DNA of 64,000 nucleotides, taken from positions 97,218 to 161,217 of the forward strand of contig NZ_JABMKZ010000015.1 of assembly GCF_013204855.1 (NCBI RefSeq), written 5' to 3'. Every line of letters begins with the position of its first letter. Position 1 is the first letter of the stretch. Shown here one piece after another: positions 58,657 to 64,000 of this stretch. This DNA is from Paenibacillus alba. Lineage in GTDB: Bacteria; Bacillota; Bacilli; Paenibacillales; NBRC-103111. A program made the translations under genes and the position numbers. The notes beneath the pieces are model-generated. The model had not been told where the DNA came from and searched no databases. It was given only the letters and a program-made list of their open reading frames with translations.

Positions 58657-59844
58657 TTACCAATAAGTCTTCCAATCTCTCGTAACCCGAACAAGCGCTT
58701 CAAAATAAAAATAATCGCCCCACAAGCAGCATTCGTCTACGCCCGAATTCCCAGGCTTACTGTATACGCCGTGCAGCAGCAATCCATTGGATTCCGGGGT
58801 GTTAACGGTTGAATAATTGTCTATCAAAGACAAGAGGATTGCGCTTGCCACATTTGCATAAATGGCTTTATGAGGATCCGTAGCAGATAAATGCTTGATA
58901 AGCTCGAGCATACCGCACACGGCAATGGCGGCAGCTGAACTATCGCGCACTTCAGAACCGCTCGTAAATATCAAATCCCAGTAGCACACGCAGTCTTCCG
59001 GCAGCCGGTTAATAAAATAATTCGCAACTTTTTTAGTTACATCAAGAAGTTCTTGATCCTTCGTATAGATATAATTCAGCGGAAACCCGTAGATGGCCCA
59101 AGCCTGACCGCGTGACCAGCAGGAATCATCTGAAAACCCTTGTGCGGTTTTGCCGTAAAGCGGAGCACCGGAATCAACATCCATATAATACGTATGAAAA
59201 CTGGACGCATCCTCACGAATCAAATACGCCGCTGCTTGTTTGACATGGGTGGCTGCAGCATCGGAATAAGCCCGATTTCCCGTAATTTCCGCGGCCCAAT
59301 ACAATAGCGGCGTATTTAGGCAGCAGTCGATAATCATTCGTCCCCGCTGCTTCGGATTGCTTAAGCTCCCCCACGCTTGGATAATGCCTGCATGCTCCAA
59401 ATAACGGGACATGAGCAAATCAGCCGCGCGAAGCGCTGTTTGTTTCGCCTCCTCGTTGCCTGTAAGCTTATAAGCAGCCACACAGGAAAGCGAATAAAGG
59501 AAGCCTAGATCATGGGTTTCGGTGCCAATTTGTTCATCTGCACGCTTCTTGAAGCTGAGTAACTGCCTGTCGGCGACACGCCGGTACTTCTCGTCGCCTG
59601 TCACTTCATAAGCGAGCCATAACATGCCTGTCCAGAATCCAGGCGTCCATTCATAGTTATCAGCAGCCGCATAGATCAGATTGTTGCTGACGATATCGGG
59701 AAATTTGTCTGTGAACGACTCCAAATTGCGATCGATCTGCTTCAAGATATGCCCAATGGCCGCATCGCATCGTTTCTTGGTTAACTGAGGCGGATTGATG
59801 AACCTTGCTGCGCTGAGTATACCTTCATCCTTCACTTGCTTCAT
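58657..59844 (-). CDS. GH88 unsaturated glucuronyl hydrolase
   Basis: 395-aa cytoplasmic (alpha/alpha)6 hydrolase that removes delta-4,5-unsaturated uronic acid from lyase products. Both catalytic aspartates are visible: D112 in THDLGFLYSLS and D173 in MIIDCCLNTPLLYWA. WSRGQAWAIYGF and the C-terminal WGDYFYFEALVR are also typical. Start 59844 is chosen because AAGGAGTG precedes it; a GTG 24 bp upstream has no site. Its pairing with the heparinase-like lyase supports a uronate-containing substrate. Confidence 0.93.
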   Translation of the reverse strand: MKQVKDEGILSAARFINPPQLTKKRCDAAIGHILKQIDRNLESFTDKFPDIVSNNLIYAAADNYEWTPGFWTGMLWLAYEVTGDEKYRRVADRQLLSFKKRADEQIGTETHDLGFLYSLSCVAAYKLTGNEEAKQTALRAADLLMSRYLEHAGIIQAWGSLSNPKQRGRMIIDCCLNTPLLYWAAEITGNRAYSDAAATHVKQAAAYLIREDASSFHTYYMDVDSGAPLYGKTAQGFSDDSCWSRGQAWAIYGFPLNYIYTKDQELLDVTKKVANYFINRLPEDCVCYWDLIFTSGSEVRDSSAAAIAVCGMLELIKHLSATDPHKAIYANVASAILLSLIDNYSTVNTPESNGLLLHGVYSKPGNSGVDECCLWGDYFYFEALVRVTRDWKTYW

Positions 59845-59935
59845 ATCCAAGCACTCCTTCTTAATCACAAAACCTAATTAACATATATGGAGAATCACCC
59901 TAATCACCGGGCAATTCTCCATTTGACAAGTTCAC

Positions 59936-61468
59936 TCATTTCTGTGTTGCGTTATACTGCTCCATATATTCTTTGCCTGCAGCTTCACCGTAGGTTTTCG
60001 CCCAATTGGCTATTTCCGTTTTCACATCATCCATTGAGCCTTCACCAATTACATATTTCAGAGCAACGGTGCTGACTTTTTTCAAATGATCCGTGTTTTT
60101 CGTAAGGGTTGGAGAGGTCATTCCGCCGAACGGATTCGTTACGCCAATGCTCTCGAAGCTATCCGTATATTCTTTCATTTTAGCCCTTACCGGGTCAGAC
60201 GCATCCGATGCGACGTAGTAATAAGGATCGTAACGATTATCCAGCACCCAAGTGGCTGGCGTCTCGGTCTGGAACAGCTTCACCTGATCGGCTGTACGCT
60301 CTACCTTGCCGTCTTTATAGCTCGTGGAATGCTGACCGATAATGCCCGCTTTGCTGAAAGCATAGTTTTCCTCGCTTGCACTGAAATCAAGGAAATCAAC
60401 AAGCTTCTGAACTTTATCCTTCGGCGTGCTGGACGGAACTACCCATAACCCCCAGAGACCGGCCGCTTTTCCGATACCGCCTTTGCCATCAGGACCTTTA
60501 AGCGATTGCAGCATGTCCACTTCCGCTTTGGCATCCACCTTGCGAATTTTATCAAGAGGGGAATTAGGAGCATCGCTCAATTCACCGACATGATTGGCTT
60601 TGACTCCGGCAATGCCTTGTGTCCATTTTTCAACAGCTTGCTGCGATTTTAGCACGGTAGCGTTCTTCTCGATTAACCCGCTGGCCCAAGCATTCTTTAA
60701 CCATTCCAAATATTTCAGGTAGCCCTCGGATTGAATAGCAAACTTGGGAACTCCGTTGTCAATTGTCCAGGCATTAGGCATCCCGAACGCATACTGAACG
60801 GACCCAAGCCAATCAAAAACGGTATAGGTGTTGGTCGCATAGGTAAGAAGAGGAATTGTTTTACCTCCGCCAACAGGATCTTTTTCTTTGAATGTTTTTA
60901 AAACTTGTGTGAATTCATCCAGCGTTTGCGGTTTTTTCAAGTTATATGTATCCAACCAGTCTTTGCGGTAAAGGAACGCTCCTTGTGCACTATACAACTG
61001 TCTTGGCCGTGGAATCCCGAATACTTTATTATCTACCTTCGTCTGAGACCAAGTAATTTCTGGAATCAAGTTCAAATTATTTTTACCCTTCATATATGGC
61101 GTTAGGTCATAAAATGCCCCTTGCTTCACATAGTTCGTGAATACAGCATCTTTGCCATTATCGAACAGAATCAGATCATATTGGGACGAATCTGCCATCG
61201 CGATGCTTATTTTATCCTTATAGATATCTTCCGGAACAAGCTCCAGCTCAAGTTGGACATTGCCGCGTTTCTCAATATCTTCCTTCGCCTTGTTCCCTTT
61301 GAGCACCGGAGGTTCTCCGTTGTAAATGAGCATCGCCTTGATTTTAAGTGGTTCTTTGTTAGCACTGGGATTTGCCCCTTGTTTTTCCTCGCCTTTTCCG
61401 CAAGCAGCCAAAAGACTCATTGTCATCACAGCAGCAAGTGAAACGTACAACGTTTTTTTCATTTTCAT
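59936..61468 (-). CDS. Carbohydrate ABC transporter solute-binding lipoprotein (LplA-like)
   Basis: 510-aa binding lipoprotein with lipobox LLAAC (Cys near residue 24). Family 1 marks include YDLILFDNGKDAVFTNYVKQG, FLYRKDWLDTYNLKKPQTLDE and a C-terminal helix IANWAKTYGEAAGKEYMEQY. ATG 61468 is preferred, with GGTGG 7 bp upstream; the frame is open to 61591. It serves the adjacent LplB/LplC permeases. Confidence 0.92.
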   Translation of the reverse strand: MKMKKTLYVSLAAVMTMSLLAACGKGEEKQGANPSANKEPLKIKAMLIYNGEPPVLKGNKAKEDIEKRGNVQLELELVPEDIYKDKISIAMADSSQYDLILFDNGKDAVFTNYVKQGAFYDLTPYMKGKNNLNLIPEITWSQTKVDNKVFGIPRPRQLYSAQGAFLYRKDWLDTYNLKKPQTLDEFTQVLKTFKEKDPVGGGKTIPLLTYATNTYTVFDWLGSVQYAFGMPNAWTIDNGVPKFAIQSEGYLKYLEWLKNAWASGLIEKNATVLKSQQAVEKWTQGIAGVKANHVGELSDAPNSPLDKIRKVDAKAEVDMLQSLKGPDGKGGIGKAAGLWGLWVVPSSTPKDKVQKLVDFLDFSASEENYAFSKAGIIGQHSTSYKDGKVERTADQVKLFQTETPATWVLDNRYDPYYYVASDASDPVRAKMKEYTDSFESIGVTNPFGGMTSPTLTKNTDHLKKVSTVALKYVIGEGSMDDVKTEIANWAKTYGEAAGKEYMEQYNATQK

Positions 61469-61571
61469 ACCTATACCACCCTCTCCAATGTTCAACGATA
61501 ATAACCCACTTCTCAGCTTATCCTCTTCATGATCTAAGCCTGTCTTCTTCACCTCCCGCATAGAGTTCACC

Positions 61572-62456
61572 TTATTCTTTAATGGATCCAATCATAGCGC
61601 CCTGTGCAAAATGCTTTTGCAAAAATGGATACACAGCCACGATCGGTATCATCGAGATGATGATGGCTGCCATTTTGATCGTATCTCCCAATTGTGCTGC
61701 TGACTTCTCGTTCATACTAAACTCATTGTTAATATTAGAGGTGCCGACGACGATCATCTGACGCAGCAGTACCTGCACGGTCCACATGCTGCTCTTGCTC
61801 AAATAAATGACAGCACCGAAAAACTCATTCCAGTGACCAACCATGAACATCAGCCCAAACGTAGCCATTACCGGCATAGACAGCGGAAGCACCAACGACC
61901 ATAAGATCCGTATTTCTCCCGCTCCATCCATTCGCGCCGCTTCTTCCAAGCTTTCGGGCAAGCCTTGAAAAAAAGTTTTCATCACCATAATGGTAAAAGC
62001 ATTGGTAGCGCCTGGTAATATAAGCGCCCAGTACGAATTAAGCAAGCCGAGCGACTTAACCAACAAATAGTTGGGAATGATTCCGGCGCTGAACAGCATC
62101 GTGAAGAAGATCAGCAGCATCATGAAGCGGCGCCCTGGTAAAAACTTTTTGGATAAAGCATAAGCCAGCGTTACCGAGAAAAGGAGATTAACAAAGGTAC
62201 CTACAATTGTAACGTAAACTGAATTGCCTATCGCTTGAACGAACCTGCTGGTTGACATCAAATATTGATAGCCTTCCAGGGAAAACTCCTTAGGAATGAG
62301 GAAGAAGTCCCCACCGATCGATTCCCCTCCCCCACTGAAGGATACCGCTAGAATGTACAGGAATGGAACAATGATCAGCAAACTAAATACAAGCATAAGG
62401 AAGCCAATCACGAAATCAAACATTGGAAACCGTTTTATCATTAACTGTCTGCTCAT
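61572..62456 (-). CDS. Carbohydrate ABC transporter permease, LplC type
   Basis: 294-aa permease with EAA loop SLEEAARMDGAGEIRILWSLVLP (about residues 184-206) and terminus QKHFAQGAMIGSIKE. GAGGTGATAAGA precedes ATG 62456. A longer open frame (to 62486) would overlap the LplB stop but has no site. Confidence 0.93.
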   Translation of the reverse strand: MSRQLMIKRFPMFDFVIGFLMLVFSLLIIVPFLYILAVSFSGGGESIGGDFFLIPKEFSLEGYQYLMSTSRFVQAIGNSVYVTIVGTFVNLLFSVTLAYALSKKFLPGRRFMMLLIFFTMLFSAGIIPNYLLVKSLGLLNSYWALILPGATNAFTIMVMKTFFQGLPESLEEAARMDGAGEIRILWSLVLPLSMPVMATFGLMFMVGHWNEFFGAVIYLSKSSMWTVQVLLRQMIVVGTSNINNEFSMNEKSAAQLGDTIKMAAIIISMIPIVAVYPFLQKHFAQGAMIGSIKE

Positions 62457-62475
62457 TCTTATCACCTCATTTCGG

Positions 62476-63420
62476 TTAAAAAACACCGTCTTCTCCTGCT
62501 TTTTTGGCTAAATGATTGCTCAGCAATACGAGAATGAGCCCTATGATCGAATTGAACAATCCTGCCGCAACACCATAGCTGAAATGCGCCTCCGTTAGTC
62601 CGACCCTGTATACATATAGATCAATGACATCGGATACCTCTTGGTTGAGCGGATTGGTCATGAGAAATACCTGCATGAAATTCGAATCCATGAGATGCCC
62701 GAGACGAATGACCAGCAAAATAATAATCGTGCTTTTAATGCCAGGCAACGTAATATGCCATATTCTTCGCCAGCGTCCGGCACCGTCCATTGTAGCCGCT
62801 TCGTAAAGTTCTGGATTGACGCCGGCAATCGCTGCTAAGAAAATAATCGTTCCCCAACCGGCATCCTTCCATATGCTTTGAAAAACGGCAAGCGAACGAA
62901 ACCATTCTGTGCCCGTCATGAATGCGAATTCCTTCCCGATCATTGAACCCAAATAATGGTTGATCACGCCGGAAGGTCCGAAGAAAATAAACGTTATCCC
63001 AACAACAACGACCCATGACAGAAAGTGCGGCAAATAGACGATGGTCTGGATAATTTTCTTAAAAGCAGCCGAACGCAATTCACTAAGCATAATCGCCAAA
63101 AGGATGACGAATGGGAAATAAAAAAGCAGATTAAACAAACTCAACATCAACGTGTTCCGTAAAAGAAGAAAAAAGGATTCATTTGAGAAAAAATCTCGAA
63201 ATTGTTGAAGGCCTACCCAGGGGCTTTTACTAAAACCAAGAAATGGGCTGTAATCTTGGAAGGCTAAGAGCACACCCCACATAGGAAAATATTTAAACAC
63301 AATGAAATATAGCATTCCGGGAGCTGCCAATAAATAAAACCATAAGTACTTCTTGAAATTTTTTCTTAACGGCGATAGATGTGTTCTGGCATGTTGAAGT
63401 TCAAGTTGACTCAAACTCAT
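62476..63420 (-). CDS. Carbohydrate ABC transporter permease, LplB type
   Basis: 314-aa permease. First helix in KYLWFYLLAAPGMLYFIVFKYFP, EAA loop LYEAATMDGAGRWRRIWHITLPG. First gene of the second polysaccharide operon; GAGGAGGT precedes ATG 63420. The 425-bp upstream gap holds two cre-like sites and a 31-bp direct repeat. Confidence 0.93.
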   Translation of the reverse strand: MSLSQLELQHARTHLSPLRKNFKKYLWFYLLAAPGMLYFIVFKYFPMWGVLLAFQDYSPFLGFSKSPWVGLQQFRDFFSNESFFLLLRNTLMLSLFNLLFYFPFVILLAIMLSELRSAAFKKIIQTIVYLPHFLSWVVVVGITFIFFGPSGVINHYLGSMIGKEFAFMTGTEWFRSLAVFQSIWKDAGWGTIIFLAAIAGVNPELYEAATMDGAGRWRRIWHITLPGIKSTIIILLVIRLGHLMDSNFMQVFLMTNPLNQEVSDVIDLYVYRVGLTEAHFSYGVAAGLFNSIIGLILVLLSNHLAKKAGEDGVF

Positions 63421-63479
63421 GAATCGTGTACCTCCTCACAAGAAGTTATACATATTATGTTATATAATCTAACCAAAAA

Positions 63480-63510
63480 GTAACATGTTCTCTTTTAATG
63501 GAAGTGTATC
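63480..63510. repeat. 31-bp direct repeat, proximal copy
   Basis: Contains CATGTTCTCTTTTAA and AGAAGTGTATC-like blocks; all but about three positions match the copy at 63676-63706, 196 bp away. It lies 60 bp upstream of the LplB start, near the expected promoter, so it may be a site for the YesN-type regulator. Confidence 0.6.
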
Positions 63511-63524
63511 TTTTTTTAAGATCT

Positions 63525-63553
63525 TGTAAACGCTTTTAAGGAAGCGCTTACGA
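63525..63553. promoter_or_regulatory. Two adjacent cre-like sites upstream of the second polysaccharide operon
   Basis: TGTAAACGCTTTTA (63525-63538) and GGAAGCGCTTACGA (63540-63553) both carry the CcpA cre core, one bp apart. They suggest carbon catabolite control of the LplBC/GH88/lyase operon. Confidence 0.6.
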
Positions 63554-63675
63554 AATGGACTGGCGTTTAAAATCACAATCAAGACACTAACAAGAAACTA
63601 ACAGCGTAAGAGATTGTATTTTCGCTCAATTTAAATAATTAGCTAGAAATTAATGTTACACAAATAAAGTCCGAA

Positions 63676-63706
63676 GTTACATGTTCTCTTTTAACAGAAG
63701 TGTATC
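63676..63706. repeat. 31-bp direct repeat, distal copy
   Basis: GTTACATGTTCTCTTTTAAC and the following AGAAGTGTATC repeat the proximal copy at 63480-63510 in the same orientation. No gene lies in this gap. Confidence 0.6.
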
Positions 63707-63845
63707 CATATTTACGATTCTTCTCGGTGCCCTACCGGTGTTGAAAAGCCTGCGAAAATGGTTACTACTCAGGACCTTATTCAAATTCTAAAATTTGGTT
63801 TAATAGATAGTACCAATACTTAGAGTGAACGAGGTGAGAGGCATA

Positions 63846-64000
63846 ATGAATATAGAAGAAATTGATCGGATTATGCTCGGTGACTTGGCATCCATTAAGG
63901 CACTCATTCTGTCTCTGGTTGCCAAGGTTGAATACCTCGAAAACGAAAATAAGGAGCTTAAGCGGCAACTTGGCCAAAACTCGCAAAACAGTAGCTGGCC
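63846..64000 (+). CDS. IS66-family transposase or accessory protein, 5' part only
   Basis: Open frame from ATG 63846 (GAGGTGAGAGGC upstream) running off the window. The visible 51 residues form an acidic coiled-coil-like start (IEEIDRIMLGDLASIKALIL, VEYLENENKELKRQL) and end GQNSQNSSWP, the beginning of the N-S-x-N-S-S-x-P-P-S motif of the IS66 TnpC zinc/leucine-zipper N-terminus. The rest and both inverted repeats are outside or not identified. Confidence 0.8.
   Translation, partial: MNIEEIDRIMLGDLASIKALILSLVAKVEYLENENKELKRQLGQNSQNSSW

Noticed and set aside
63720..63780. Left inverted repeat of the IS66-type element
   Set aside because: No sequence matching known IS66 ends was convincing and the right end is outside the window.

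Overview
The window looks like the chromosome of a Paenibacillus-type, endospore-forming member of the Bacillota. It has an alpha/beta-type small acid-soluble spore protein, a T-box leader, repeated LplABC-type carbohydrate ABC transporters with YesM/YesN or AraC-type sensors, copper-amine-oxidase-like stalk domains, cre-like sites, strong AGGAGG ribosome binding sites and moderate G+C. Most genes lie on the minus strand in long catabolic operons. Family names rest on recognised motifs and overall sequence character; no search was run.

Region 1 (1-6.6 kb): an OmpR/histidine kinase pair (kinase cut by the window edge), then a plus-strand envelope set: an AI-2E/PerM family membrane protein, a CDP-alcohol phosphatidyltransferase-like protein that has lost its catalytic aspartates, and a DedA protein. 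A secreted stalk-domain protein and a DUF3891 protein follow. Region 2 (6.7-8.4 kb): a long-type aspartate-semialdehyde dehydrogenase behind a T-box leader. Region 3 (8.4-20.9 kb): a polysaccharide-use locus with a membrane-bound AraC regulator, LplB/LplC/solute-binding protein, a 578-aa unassigned protein and a 1499-aa secreted modular glycosidase. Region 4 (21.1-28.3 kb): a small PspC protein, then a purine-salvage operon joining a spermidine/putrescine-like ABC importer to a nucleoside hydrolase and an adenine deaminase. Region 5 (28.5-29.8 kb): a DUF2294/MpsC protein, an SASP gene with a sigma-G-like promoter, and an unlisted 46-codon double-CxxC gene.

Region 6 (29.8-49.0 kb) is a run of 14 tightly spaced minus-strand genes: solute-binding protein, two permeases, LacI regulator, PfkB kinase, GH2 beta-galactosidase, aldo/keto reductase, TIM-barrel isomerase, GH38 alpha-mannosidase, then iolD, iolC, iolA, iolJ and iolB. 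Two LacI-type operators lie upstream and a perfect 22-bp version of the same motif lies inside the kinase gene. The arrangement suggests use of inositol-containing glycosides. Region 7 (49.5-52.5 kb): a secreted beta-propeller protein and rpmF with its own promoter. Region 8 (52.6-63.4 kb): a second polysaccharide locus with LplB/LplC/solute-binding protein, GH88 unsaturated glucuronyl hydrolase, Gfo/Idh oxidoreductase, a YesM/YesN pair and a heparinase II/III-like lyase, fitting uronate-containing polysaccharide breakdown. An IS66-type transposase gene begins at the right edge.

The most unusual signal is non-coding. Three separate intergenic regions (4681-4857, 21402-21586, 51974-52151) each carry four copies of a short palindrome at nearly the same spacing (50-52, 61-62, 51-52 bp). 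The palindrome sequence differs at each locus but is shared by the four copies within a locus.
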